From Ancylostoma caninum (lineage: Eukaryota > Nematoda > Chromadorea > Rhabditida > Ancylostomatidae): 64,000 nucleotides of DNA. The translations under genes were made by a program, and so were the position numbers. Of this stretch, positions 1-11,404 are shown piece by piece. Location of the stretch: NCBI GenBank assembly GCA_037903475.1, contig JBAJFG010000298.1, forward strand, positions 744,001 to 808,000, written 5' to 3'. How positions within the stretch are numbered: the stretch's first letter is position 1; each line of letters opens with the position of its first letter. The notes under the pieces were generated by a model. The model was not told where the DNA came from. It was given only the letters and a program-made list of their open reading frames with translations, and searched no databases.

Positions 1-3000
1 CGGCTGACTGTCAGCTGTCCTCCTGAAACGTGCACATCTGTGGATGCTGAACACCTTGATGACTTTCCCCCTTCAACACTTAATCAGATTGAGCAGCGGA
101 GGGAGTCAAATAATGTTGCAGATGTAGGATTACTTCCATTTAAAAAGGAACGACCGGAAAGACCAGGAGAGGTACTTTTATAACGACTACATTCGCTTTT
201 TTGGACTAACTACCTCTCTTTTTTATGTTTAGACTGAGTCAGCTTACGAGAGTGCCACAATAAGTCGTGCGTGCAGTACTCTGCTGGAGGAAGGAGGAGA
301 GGATGAAGGGGAAGCAACGCCCGAAACCGACCGTTTTGGCTTTTTCTTGGGACAGGATGGAATCCCGCCAAGGTTTTTTTCTAGCCTCGTACTGAAAGCA
401 GATCCCAGCACTATCTTTCCTTTTCAGTAAAGTTAGAACCAAGAATCGCTTGTTATCAAAGTCTCACAAGTTTCTTTTCAACATCAAGGGCGTTGTTGGT
501 TTTTGGACCTAGGTTAGACGCACGCCATTTTTCAAGTCCGCGAAGTCATGGTGCAAAATATAGGTTCCCAAGATCACATTTAAATCGACTTTCTTTTTTT
601 AATTCTTCTCTGAAAAAAAAGATGACTGCTCGAGTTTCTATCCCTTGCTGATTATAGACAGTGTTGGTTGACCTTTCCAAACTTGTCAAAAACAGCGTTT
701 TTGAGAGATCAAGGGATGGATCGGCAATTTTAGCTGTGAAAAGACGTATCTTTGGTGGTCATTACAGCAAGTTTTTTTTTGTGGTAATTGTTCCTTAGTA
801 TTTTGTTTGAATGTCCACTTGGCTCTGGTCTTCTTCGTGTTTGTGAGCAATATCTATTATTCTCAGCCACGCTTGCTTTGGTTTTCATCAGAAGCGGTGA
901 CACTGAATGAGTTATACTGACTAATTTCTGCTGTAACTTTGAGAAATGGCAACGTCGCTTGAGCCTAGGTATAAGCGGTACTCCTGTAACATAACGCACA
1001 ACATTGCGAAGAAGAAATTTGTTATTCGATGTGGTTTGTGGTGTCAAGACATCTGCATTTCAAATACTTTAGTTAAGATACTGAACTGGTTGCAACAGCC
1101 AGTGCGCAGATATTCTTCAAATTTTTTATTCAGCATAGGAACCTGGGTTTTTAATTGTGACTTGTATCTTACTTCTTCCTTTCATTGCCAACTAATCCTA
1201 GGAACACCCAGTGCTGGATCTCGACTGAAAATTCTCAAAAGTCAGTCTTGCTAATTGAATCATTTGTCATAGCATTGGACCAACCGTTGACGTGGAGAAA
1301 CTAAGGAGTCGTGAAATGAAATGGATTCATATGATGGACAATTGGCGTTATTTCATGGATGAAAAGTGAGTTTTTGTTGCCTTCCTCTGCAGTGCTTTCT
1401 AGATAGTCGCAGTATTCTGCTATTAGGCTTTTATGCTAACAAATAAATTGAGTCTTGATGGAATAACCTCAGTTTGTGCTTCACTTGTTTGCGACATAGT
1501 ACGGCATTCCCTTATAAAAAGGTTCTGTAGCGTCGGTTGGTGAAAAAAAAACGGTCAAAACCGAGATTATTTCGAGCTCTATCGTTGTTGCTAAATGTCC
1601 TAAGAGGACTTATTTGCACACAGTTTCTTTTTTTTTTTTGCTTCCGACACGGTGTTATCCCCTCGTTTCGTCCTCGCGGAAATTGTGGTCGGCGTTTAGG
1701 CCCACCCAAGAAAGGGGGTGGCTGACGGTGTCCTGCGGGCACGCACGCAGCGCGCCGCCTCTAGGTGACAGCCAGGAAGGCTCACGCGGAGGGGTGTAAT
1801 TCTTGTACACTTATTCCTAAAACCCTTCAACATTCCCCCTTGAAAGACCACTTGCTGTGCTGGTCATGGAGTCGGTGTCCATTCTGTCAAATGACGTCAA
1901 TTTTATCCAGTTGAACACCTAATTTTCGTGTTCAGCACGTGAAATAACCCGATTCCACAATTTTTCAATGGTTTCTACGAAATCTCTGACATCGTATTTG
2001 GTCCCGATTCAAAAGTCCCTTTGATTTACTAAAATTTTTCAAACCTTTTTTCTTTCGAAGGGACTCTTTAGATGACAGTTTTATTTTGAATGCTCTGTAG
2101 CGGTAATTCATCGTTGTTAATAAGTAAAGGTAGTCCAAACGCGCAATAGTCACATCCTCCCATGTGAGTCGCAGTAGCTGTCAGCAGAACACCTGTACAT
2201 CCATAGGGCATCACTGGCCAAGCTCCTTTTCTGGCTGTGCCTAAACGATCGCCACCTCGCGCAAATTGTTGGGTTCCAGTAATTTCCACTCCTTTAATGA
2301 ACTTGCATTTATTCCACGTTAAGATATGCGACAGTGCGAAAGCGATGTAGGAAGGGAATTCCTCCGTCAGTTCGTGGGAAGGCCTGGAAATATCTATGTG
2401 GAGCGACATACCAAATGGAAGTTTCGACTAACAGGACCGTATTTGATGTATGTTTGATTTAATTTTGGATATGAATCAGTTTTGAAATTGCATGAGTTCT
2501 GTAGGTTTGTTCTGAAAATTGTTATTTTTCAGCCTAGAGGGGTTTCTGTATAAGTTTCCAATGTTATGTTTAATAACAGGGTTTGTCTTGTCTTCAAATC
2601 TATAATTTCATGCATCACACTTTTTTACCGTCACCAGACATTGGGTTACAAGGATGTTTTGAAGTGTTTCGTTATCCACTCGTTTCTTTCACAGCTGTGG
2701 GTACCGAAAATCTGTACGGCTATTTCTATGAAAACCTTTAGTGCTTTCAGAGGTGCTTAGATCAAGCTGGAGACCCTAAATGGATAGATGATATTGAGAA
2801 GGACCTCAATCGTCAATTTCCAAACCATGAAATGTTTTCACGCTATGGCAAGTACGGCGATGGAGGGTGAGTACCAGATTATCATCGTAATCGTCCATAG
2901 GTTGCTTGCATATTCTGCACCAGGAAAGATGACCTATTCCAACTCTTGAAAGCTTGGACTGTCCTCCATCCTGAAGAAGGGTATTGTCAAGGACAAGCAC

Positions 3001-4842
3001 CTGTGGCATCAGTTCTTCTGATGCATATGCCGTTAAGGTTGTAATACTATTCTTGACCTTGTACATGCTCGTAAGGAATACGAAGGAATGTTTTTTAGGG
3101 ATGCGTTCTATTGTTTTGTGCAAGTGTGCCATAGGTATCTTCCGGATTACTACAGCCCTGGTCTAGTGGGTAACGTTAATTAGTAGATAATGAATTGTTG
3201 GCGAATGCATGAATTGTTTAGGAGGCGGTACAAGTAGACGGCGATATTCTCGTTCAGCTCTTGAAGGAAAAATCTAGGGTTAGCTACCAACATTTGGTGA
3301 GTTTTCTTGCGAATAGTTTTCGATTCGTTCGTTTTTCTAGAAATGTTCCACACTTCTCAATTATTGGAACTGGATGTTAACGCAGCATTGTTTCTGTTCT
3401 ATGGTCGTCTGATCACTGTCATATATTGGGAGTCATTTTCTTTGTTTGATGCGACAGAAATTCGTGTTTGTGCGGCGGGAGTGGAACCGGTTTATCATGA
3501 ATAAGTTATTGCCGAATTTTGTAACAGCGTCTAAGTTTAGAGTTATTGAATCAAGTGTTTCACATTTTCTATTTAAACTTGCATAGAAGGAAGTCATCCG
3601 AATTTTCGGCTGCTCAGATGTAGTTCTCATGAAATGCGTCGTACATTCTTTTCGCTACGGACTGAAATTAATTCAGAACCTCGACGCTTTTTTCAGCACG
3701 CGAGTGTTACAGTTCTGTGGTTCATAGTTATAACTAGAGAATACTCCCATCATGATCAATATTGGACTGCAAATGGTACACCCCCAAGGTTTTCTGGAAA
3801 CATGGCACTTTGAGTTCAAAATCTTCTGAGATAAGTGAATCTCATCAGATCAGAACGTCAAAAATCAAGATACCTGCTAATATTCAGCATTTCAACAATA
3901 CGTACGTCGCAAGACGATTTTTTAAGAGAAGCCCTGTGGGTGCAAGTAACCCAGCAGAAAAGAAGGCAAAAAAAGAACCATCTATTAATGCTAGTTGGAG
4001 TCGCTTCCATGTGTTTCTGCGCCTTTGCCAGTTTTCTTGACAATTATCGCCAACTAGGAACATAATCTTGTAAGATGAGCCGTTTTGCAACGTCTACCCT
4101 CTCTCCACATCTTTACCTCCATCAGTCCTATCATTGATAGATTGGTAGATATCCCAGAGATATATTTAGGTACAAGGATGTGTCATGATAGACTGAAGAG
4201 ATAACGATATGAAGTAAGAGTGGACATTGCGGAAACTGGCACGGATATTCCAATAGGGCCATACTCATGTGATAGCTTGGCTTACATTACTATCTATACT
4301 TTTTTTGTCTTTACGCCTTAAGGAGAAGCTTTTAGTTTTGCCTCTGACCAATCCTTCCATTTTTTTTTGTAGAAGAAGCATAATGTCGAGCCTGTTCTAT
4401 ACATGGTGGAATGGTTTATGTGCATCTTTTGTCGTACACTTCCATGGCCCACGGTTCTCCGTGTGTGGGATATGTTCTTTTGCGAGGGTACGGACACTTT
4501 ATTACTCACAGTTGTTCCAAAAGAATATGTTATAGTTTAGGTGCGAAGGTATTATTCAAAGTTGCTCTTGTGCTGTTCAAATACGGGCTAGGTACAAAGG
4601 AACAGTGCAAGCAGTATCCAGATTTACATTCTATTGTTACTAGGCTCAGGAACTTACCGCAACAAATAACGTCAGAAGAATTCCTTGTAGAAAAGGTAAC
4701 AAGTAAATCGTAGAATTTGTTGAGCAGCATTTCTGAAAAAAGTTTCTTTTAGGTATGCGACTTGAACCTGAACGATGCTGATCTCGAGAAAATACATTTC
4801 AGAGCGCTCAAATTGCGACAAATTAAAATTGCACAAAGATAA
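1..4842 (+). CDS. TBC1D10: TBC1D10-type Rab GTPase-activating protein (5' end outside window)
   Basis: The family switches off Rab GTPases at membranes through a TBC domain. Exons read: 1-171, 233-372, 1273-1365, 2751-2866, 2924-3037, 3099-3165, 3222-3296, 4373-4487, 4541-4695 and 4753-4842 (TAA). All are GT-AG with matching phases, except that 1273-1365 ends in phase 2 while 2751 opens in phase 0. At least one exon between them, expected to carry the RCRKGIP-like start of the TBC domain, is therefore not located. Both catalytic fingers are visible: arginine in [11 protein letters not shown] (about 2795-2825) and glutamine in GYCQGQAP (about 2980-3000). Later TBC blocks are [23 protein letters not shown] and [10 protein letters not shown]. 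The protein ends soon after the domain, without the long tail of vertebrate TBC1D10A. The upstream exons hold an acidic linker and the DRFGFF block seen before the domain in this subfamily. An AATAAA lies 89 bp after the stop. Family assignment is firm; the exact paralogue is inferred. Confidence 0.9.
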
Positions 4843-4930
4843 ATGTTTATAGAATTATATTGCTTTGAAATGTCATACACTGTCGATGCTGCCAGTGTGC
4901 CCTATAATTATGATTAGTCCCAGAGCCAGG

Positions 4931-4936
4931 AATAAA
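4931..4936 (+). terminator. poly(A) signal of the TBC1D10-like gene
   Basis: An AATAAA hexamer lies 89 bp downstream of the TAA stop at 4840-4842, a normal distance for a nematode 3' UTR. It is the first canonical hexamer after the stop, so it probably marks the end of this transcript. Confidence 0.5.
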
Positions 4937-4942
4937 ATCCTA

Positions 4943-6715
4943 TCCAGTGACAGGAACCTGCAGCACACTTAACCACCTTCTATGGTGTAGAATATCACGC
5001 AATTCAAGGTTTAGTTGAGAACACAGGACTGTGTTGCTAAGCTATACACAAACACAGTGTTAATACGGCATTAAAAAAAGTCTTAGAAGTGAACTGAGTT
5101 GCTCAAAGGATCTTGGTGAAGGTCCAGACCTCATGAGGAAGCTTCTTTGAAAAGGAAAATAACAGTAAACGGAAAAGAGATTGGTTAGCTGTTTTTCTGC
5201 AATTCCAGTAGTTGAAATAACTGGCTCGGTGCAGGACTGCAGTGGTGACAACAGTGTTTGGATCAGGGCCAAAAAGTGGAAGTTGTTACGCTGATGATGA
5301 CACGGTGAAGCTGCTTTTCTAGAAAGCCGTGTTGTATCAGCAATTATCACAAGTGCTCCGCTACGCATACAACAAAACAAGGAAGAAACTGCATTTCTGT
5401 GTGAGCAAAACAACTGAGAAAAGTGAAAGAGCGCTGGCTACACTGTTTCGCAGAGACAAGGAAATATGGTGTATGCAGGAATCTCCAACCGGCCATGTGC
5501 GAAGGGCGGGACTCCGGCGCGGCTCTTTTAGGTAGAGGCACGGCGGCTCTGCATGCTGACTCTGGTTGGCTGCTTCTGCCAGCAGCAGAGAACTCGAGTG
5601 CCACGCCGCGCCGGGTTGCCACCCCTTGCACACAACCGTTTGGAGTTCCCTGTAGATTAATCATCATCTGAGCTGCCACCAGCTTCAAGTGCGGAAGGGT
5701 GCGTACCTAAATTTTCTGACTTTTCCGTAGACTTTGGCTTGCCTCGACAACTTGCTCACCGGTGGCGAGAAGTATGTTCTCCAGGTGAATCACGCGAGGA
5801 AGTGTGGTTGGTTGATTTCAATGAATACCCAGTCGGTGCTGTACTCATCATCACTGCTAGCGACATTGCTTCAGCTGTCTTGCAGGGAGAAGACTCGGTT
5901 TAAAGGGAGATCAGCGTGTACGGGAAGTTTTGCTGTCCTTGAGTGGAAGATGTCTATGAAGTTTTCTCTAATAGGGTAGCTTTCCAGTTAGCTAAGCAAA
6001 TGGTAGTTTGATTTGGTTACGATCTAGAATAAGATGGATGAGAAACCAAATCGTTCCCCTTCATCTTCATGTTTCTCGGGGTGACGTGCGGAATTTGAGA
6101 GGCAGTTTGAGCTAAGGTAGTTGATAAAACTCCAGAGCGACAGTAGACACCTTGGCAACAAAGCTTTTTCTTCATTCTCGAAGTAAAAAAAAAGGAACAA
6201 AAAGAACAGCTTTCCTTATTTGAGTTGATTTGCTGCTTTTGTTTCCAGATACATAGTATTGAAATCTGAAAAGGTAGTGATTTCAAGTGGGGTTAGAGGA
6301 AAATAAGGTGCCCTGTAATACTATAGAGATCATGTCCAATTTCTACGCAAGCACAAAAAATTTTATTGTATTTATCAGCTTGATGCAAAAGAAATGGCGC
6401 TTTTTTTTTCAAATCAAAAGCTGTACTTTGTTTGGTTATTATATTGCGTTGGGCAGTAAGTTCGTGCTTTTTTTTCAACTGTATTTTTCTCTGGGATTTG
6501 ATCTAGTTCCGATGGCCTACCATACATCATCATATGGCTCTTGTTTTGCTCCTTACAAATATTATAACCAGTTCTCCCAGTTCCCGTTAGTTCTCGTTTT
6601 CTATAGCATGAAATTTGACCCTGTAATTCGACAAGAGCGTACATTCCCGACGCCTCTAACTGTTCCACTACAACAGTGGAACAAATACAACTCAAGCTGC
6701 TAGGGATGTTGACAG
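4943..6715. other. intergenic stretch, no gene recognised
   Basis: No conserved protein segment, splice-consistent exon chain or RNA gene was recognised on either strand. The only compositional change is a GC-rich patch at about 5460-5650 inside otherwise AT-rich DNA. Open frames across it are short and overlap on both strands, as expected by chance in GC-rich sequence. Confidence 0.5.
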
Positions 6716-6829
6716 CGTCTAAGTGGAAGCCATTACTGTTGAAGGGACAGCGGGAACACATTGATTCAATGTCACCGAAATAGCTTTGCTAACGTTTCGC
6801 CCACACGTCGACGGGAAAGGGTCACTGGG

Positions 6830-6945
6830 CTTCGCTAACATGCTGATCACCGAAATTATGGAGATTTTAACGAAGTTATCGGTGATACTGATTGGCCTCA
6901 GCAGTGTGATGTAGCCAAGGTAGTAAAACACCCAAGCGAAGCCAG
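6830..6945 (-). repeat. dispersed repeat, partial copy of the family at 27.45 kb
   Basis: Read on the minus strand, this segment runs from GGGTGTTTTACTACC through GGCTACATCACACTGC to a block with TATCACCGATAA. The same order of words is found on the plus strand at about 27450-27550. It is a shorter, diverged member of the family whose longer copies lie at 27416-28060 and 46850-47430. Confidence 0.65.
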
Positions 6946-7544
6946 GTAAGGCAGCTAGTTTTGAATAAACTCGAAAAAAAGAAAATTTTGAGTGTTTGAA
7001 TTTACGAATGATTCGATTCGAATAATTGGCAATGATATAACCCGCCGTACAAAACTTTTGAGTACCGTGAGTAATATTTGAAATTTCATTCTAAGATTGC
7101 CGCTTCAACTATCCTGTGAATGTTGTGGATCATCTTAGTTCAGGTCACTGCTTACTTCTTATAAGAGTGCTGTCGAGACGGTTTTTCCAATCACGGAAAC
7201 TAAGCATTTTTTCCTCTACAGTGGATTTTCCTCATGTTAACTTGAAATGTTAACTTGTCTAAAGTACGCAGCACTGGGGCACCCGCTTTGGACAACATTT
7301 TATAAGAGTGGAGGAGAAGAACACGGTGGGACATGGCCACGGCATCGACTGCTGGGTAGTAGGACTCTCCGCACCCAGTAGTTTCCGGGGTATCGGAGGT
7401 CAATGCGAGGGCATGCAAGGCCTCATTTGGCATACACGGTTTTCACGGAGCCGCATCCGCGATTTGCCCTATAATCCCCGGTACTCCTCGCAAACAACTG
7501 CATCGATTTGCTCCTAAATCCACTAAAAATAAGCTCGGAAATCC

Positions 7545-7742
7545 CCGGATCACTGTGGAAATGACCCAGTTTCCCCACGAAAGTTCCTCGGTTTCGCCAC
7601 GGAAACTCCCCCATTTGCCCACGTAAGCCCACGGTGGGCTCACCAATAGCCCAAGGTGGCCCCACCGTTATCCCACGGTTGATATTCGGCATGTCAACCA
7701 TGGGATAACGGTGGGCCCACCGCGGTACAGAATTTCAGAGAT
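7545..7742. repeat. GGTGGGCCCACC-rich element, partial copy
   Basis: Degenerate runs of CCCACGG and GGTGGGC words end in GGTGGGCCCACCGCGGTAC followed by AGAATTTCAGAG. This end matches the right end of the larger element at 18955-20217. The centre holds imperfect inverted words around CCATGGTTGACATGCC. The left boundary is not clear. This is probably a truncated non-autonomous DNA element. Confidence 0.6.
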
Positions 7743-7768
7743 GTTAGTAGATGCTGTGTGGTCGTTGA

Positions 7769-8899
7769 TCAACTCCTCCAAGCTCTTTCCCGCCTTGGCC
7801 CACTTCGTCTTGCACGTTTTGAGTGGAGGGGCCGTTGATCAGATGTGATATACCCCCGCGGCACCAAAGAACAAAGTCCGAAATCCAATCGATAATCGTA
7901 GTGCGAAACCCCTACCGGACATTGATTGCTACAGCTCAAGATTTGAAAAGAAGCCGATGCATCAGTTTGGTAGGACCAAGAAAGGGAGTTTAAAGGGGGT
8001 TCAGAGCTTAGCGGTGGTTCAGTGAATGGCGTCCTCCCAATCCGACACAAAGGGGCCAAAGGGGTAATCAAAACGAAATGACCACAAGAAAGGAAAATAA
8101 AGAAAGCCTCTAGGATGTAAAACAAAGTGGGGAAGGAATTACAAAGTCCTACTTTTAATCCTATCGAGGCTTCTTCTACAATCCTTGTCTCTCTTCTTTC
8201 TTCTTCGAATAGATAGGTTCCAATGGCATAGAGGATACCACAGACTCTTGTGGTTATGTGTGGTAGATTTTGTATTGTAAGGTTGGTCAGGCGGCGACCG
8301 CGCCAAAATCGAGATTGGATATTGCGCTCGCGCGCGCTTTGAAATCTTTTAGGCGCCAAAAAGTGACGACGCGGATTTTGGAGGAAACAGTTCAGTTCTA
8401 CGTGTTCTAGGAGTGGGAGTGCTGCCACGGCCCAGCTACGTCGATCTGGCCGGTGTTTTCTTTCGATCCTGGCTCTAGCCCATTCTTCCGTTGTCCAAAC
8501 TTCTTTCTTTCTCGCGGCCTCACCGACCACATTGTAAAATTGTTTCTCCGTTTCCTGTTGTATTCTTAGAAATAAATTTTTTGTTTGAACTATCGTACTG
8601 ATTGCTGTGGGTCGCAACCCGGCTCTATTTTCTTCACTTTTTTCTGTGTGAGGGTTTTGGGGAACCAAACCACTTATAGTGGACGGCAATGGCGGTGGCC
8701 CATCTGCGGCCTCGAAAAGAACGCAGCGCGACCGCGCCGCGCGTGCCGAGATCGGTGTCGTCTGCCGCCGGGATGATACTTCTAGGCTCTTTTCTTCCCA
8801 ATTTGGTCGAAAGTGCTTAAAATCGGGTAGAAAAGCCGCTAGAAATAGTATAACAGCAGCAGAAAACTCGGTTACTGGGCCAGCGCCATTGACGTCCAC
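7769..8899 (-). CDS. unrecognised 376-codon open frame
   Basis: A stop-free minus-strand frame of 376 codons starts with ATG at 8899. It is far longer than any other unassigned frame here. The predicted protein is rich in Arg, Ser, Pro and Leu. One hydrophobic stretch near its start (VILFLAAFLPDF) and another around residue 260 (FIFLSCGHFVLI) could be membrane segments, but codon use looks unselected. I recognise no domain. No splice sites link it to neighbouring exons, and it borders a repeat on one side. It could be a host gene exon, a relic of an element, or a chance frame in GC-rich DNA. Low confidence that it is expressed. Confidence 0.22.
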   Translation of the reverse strand: MDVNGAGPVTEFSAAVILFLAAFLPDFKHFRPNWEEKSLEVSSRRQTTPISARAARSRCVLFEAADGPPPLPSTISGLVPQNPHTEKSEENRAGLRPTAISTIVQTKNLFLRIQQETEKQFYNVVGEAARKKEVWTTEEWARARIERKHRPDRRSWAVAALPLLEHVELNCFLQNPRRHFLAPKRFQSARERNIQSRFWRGRRLTNLTIQNLPHITTRVCGILYAIGTYLFEEERRETRIVEEASIGLKVGLCNSFPTLFYILEAFFIFLSCGHFVLITPLAPLCRIGRTPFTEPPLSSEPPLNSLSWSYQTDASASFQILSCSNQCPVGVSHYDYRLDFGLCSLVPRGYITSDQRPLHSKRARRSGPRRERAWRS

Positions 8900-9428
8900 T
8901 GTAGCTCTCTGACCACGGTATATACGGCTTCAGCCATTGATCAACAACACCTCACTTGGGTAAGCAGACCTTTATTTAACGGTAGTACGATTTTATTTAA
9001 CGATTGCTCGATTTATTATTTAACGATTGTAAATCAATTTCGAACCGAAAGAACATTTCATGGAATACAAAATCTTCACACAGTAAAAGGCAATTTGATT
9101 TCCTGAGGGAAGCACTTGTAAAGAATAGGATTTCAAACCCCCAGGGAAAAATAAGGATAGCAAGGAATAACAGACAAGTAAATGATGAATTACAAGATGT
9201 ACACTTCAAAAGAAGAATAGCAAACAAGTGCAAAACAATGGTTATTCAAAGAGAGTGATTTCCCCTAGTATTCAAACGAGTATGAGAATGAAAATCGTTT
9301 GAACCAGGTCCCAAGTTAAAGCACTTCAAATATATGAGGTAAAAGAATATAATCAATAACAAGAAACGAATGATCGATAGAAAAAAAAACAACCGATCAA
9401 AAAGATGTGAGTGGAGTGACCGCTCTAC

Positions 9429-9569
9429 TCAGACAATAGCTGCGTGCGATCGGACACGGTCACACCGATTGCACGTTGAAAGGGCTCGCTGATTTGAAGC
9501 ACGCCGATCAGCATGGAAACTTCTCGAATAGCCGGGCGTACGGCCCACGCACCCATACTACCACATAGT
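9429..9569. mobile_element. CTCAGACAATA element, partial copy
   Basis: It opens with TA then CTCAGACAATAGCTGCGTG. It follows, with gaps, the reverse complement of the complete element at 45491-45731, including the words GCTCGCTGATTTGAAGCACG and GCATGGAAAC. It stops where a second element beginning CTCAGACAAAAGTGCCG abuts at a TA. A non-autonomous DNA element interrupted by, or joined to, another of similar type. Confidence 0.6.
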
Positions 9570-9570
9570 A

Positions 9571-9785
9571 CTCAGACAAAAGTGCCGTACGAGCTGGCCC
9601 CGGTAGAGCCGGTCGCGAACACATTTTGCGGCTCGCTCGTACGGTTGTCGCAGCCCGCTCGCACGGTTGTCGTGGCCCACTCGCACGGTGTTGCGGCCAA
9701 TTCGCACGGTAACGCGTCCCGCTCGCACGGGATTTTCCGTGCGAGCGGGCACGACAATCGTGCGGGCGGGCTGCGACAACCACTC
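9571..9785. mobile_element. CTCAGACAAAAGTGCCG element, GC-rich
   Basis: It starts at CTCAGACAAAAGTGCCG after a TA dinucleotide and consists of repeated blocks of CCCGCTCGCACGG and CGACAACCGTGCGAGCGGG type on both strands. Related sequence appears at 13430-13515, 48515-48560 and 51395-51670. The GC-rich interior produces overlapping open frames on both strands, which I do not regard as genes. Confidence 0.6.
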
Positions 9786-9791
9786 AGATGT

Positions 9792-10035
9792 CTGAAAACA
9801 ACTTGGAAACAAGCAATTTTACAAGTTGTCTGAAGGCTTCAGACAACTTGTCTCAAGATTGTTTCCAACTTGACCACAAGGTTGTATCCAAGCTTGTCCT
9901 AAGGTTGTTTCCGACTTAACTCTAAGCTTGTGTCCAAGCCTGTCTCAAGGTTGTTTCCAACTTAACTCAGAGCTTGTATCCAAACTTGTCTCAAGGTTGT
10001 TCCCAACTTAACTCAGAGCTTGTATCCAAGCTTTG
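9792..10035. repeat. tandem repeat of ACAAGTTGT/CAAGGTTGT words
   Basis: Direct imperfect repeats of about 46-50 bp carry CTTGTCTCAAGGTTGTTTCC and AACTTAACTCAGAGCTTG. Short words such as ACTTGT recur in both orientations. The vocabulary is shared with the minisatellite at 13038-13421 and the palindrome at 10623-10894. Confidence 0.7.
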
Positions 10036-10576
10036 CCTTATTTCGCATGTTGTTTTTAAGCAGTGTACTGACAGTGATTCACATTCACAGTTCATTCACG
10101 AAAACGTATTCACATTCACATGTCATTCACAAAAACAGAAAACAGAGCGCAAAACCGCCAACAAACAACATGTAAAATGATATGATATAAGATACAGCAA
10201 ACTCCAACATAGGGAAATTACTCCGACTATGGATTGCTTGGAGAGACTACAGCGAAGTGTAGGTTGTGTATTCATCTGAGTGATCATTTCTTTCTTCAAA
10301 ATACAACTGCCGATCGCTCCGCACTTTCCTTCTGAAGTTAACTCTGAAAAAACTCTGTACATGATACGTTAAGGTCTACATTCACTTCTCAACTTGGGTT
10401 GCAGAACAGACTCACAGTGCCACTTTAAGCATATCTGCCATAATATCTTCAACACCATCAGCATTCACCTTGGCAGCTTCATAAATTGCACGGACATACC
10501 CTACAACAATTGTTTTTCACTGAAGAATCATGCTATAAAATAAAGGACTTAGTCTGTCTGCAAGTACTGTCTATCC

Positions 10577-10612
10577 GAAACGATGAGTCCGCCCGCGCGG
10601 TCGGGGATACTT
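10577..10612. repeat. solo terminal repeat related to the element at 17234-17590
   Basis: The words TCCGAAACGATGAGTCCGCC and CGCGCGGTCGGGGAT match, with differences, the 35-bp terminal repeat of the element at 17234-17590. No second end is visible nearby, so this looks like a remnant. Confidence 0.55.
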
Positions 10613-10622
10613 GGTGTTAGTA

Positions 10623-10894
10623 CTCAGAATCCCAAAAACAAGTTTCTGATCGCATCCGAAACTTGCTTTTCCAAAAGCTTGTTGACAAGTTGTTTTCACA
10701 CTTCCTTGCCGACAAGTTGTTCGCCCGAAAAGCTTGTCGACAACTTGTTTTCAACAACGAAGCAGTGAAAACAAGTTGTCGACAAGCTTTTCGGGCGAAC
10801 AACTTGTCGGCAAGGAAGTGAAAACAACTTGTCGACAAGCTTTTGGAAAAGCAAGTTTCGGATGCGATCAGAAACTTGTTTTTGGGGTTCTGAG
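10623..10894. mobile_element. 272-bp palindromic foldback element
   Basis: The whole element is one near-perfect inverted repeat. The left arm begins CTCAGAATCCCAAAAACAAG and the right arm ends with its complement, TTTTTGGGGTTCTGAG. Arms of about 130 bp flank a loop of about 12 bases (10754-10765). The only differences noted are a 2-base indel and a few substitutions. Internal words such as AACTTGTCGACAAG are themselves palindromic. TA stands on both sides (10621-10622 and 10895-10896), consistent with a TA target duplication. No coding capacity. A foldback MITE is the simplest reading. Confidence 0.85.
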
Positions 10895-11404
10895 TACCCC
10901 CCCCCCTCCAAAATTCCATTTTCGCTGCAAAATCTGGAAGCAAAGTCACCCCCCTCCCCCTTGAGCATACGTAGGTACGTCGAAGGATCACGAGAAATAA
11001 TTTTTTTTTTGTAATTCGTATTAATCCGTTTGCACCTATGTGATACTTGTGGAAATATGATGAAAATTTGGGCCAACGCAGCGAAACTGCATGACGGCTG
11101 TACTGCAGAGCGGTTGCTACATGTTCAAGCCATCCCAGATCAAGCGCGCTGAGAAAACCAGGTAAATGGAGAAATCGAAATTTCCCTGCAAATGCTTGTT
11201 ATGTACATTCATTCTGATATTATGGAGAATTCCTCACTACCTCCTGACAGTCTGTGAGGATGTGCCGTCAAGCTGCTGAACAGCAAGTTTCACATCGCCT
11301 TTTTTCCGCATGCAATCGATAAGATCGTTTGCCTCCACAGAACTGATCATAGCATCTCCTGTTCGCAGGGATTAAGTGAACCAACAAATGATTTTATCAA
11401 GTTA

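Noticed and set aside
1640..1725. Frame with [12 protein letters not shown] as the missing TBC exon
   Set aside because: It only loosely resembles the expected RCRKGIP block, needs an inserted residue, lacks the conserved tryptophan that follows, and has no splice sites of the right phase.
9500..9835. Overlapping frames of 60-106 codons on both strands
   Set aside because: They are shadows created by inverted GC-rich repeat blocks; none is conserved or spliced.
10560..10612. CGAAACGATGAGTCC as a hammerhead ribozyme
   Set aside because: The two conserved boxes are in the wrong order and directly abut, leaving no stem II. The word belongs to the terminal repeat of the element at 17234.
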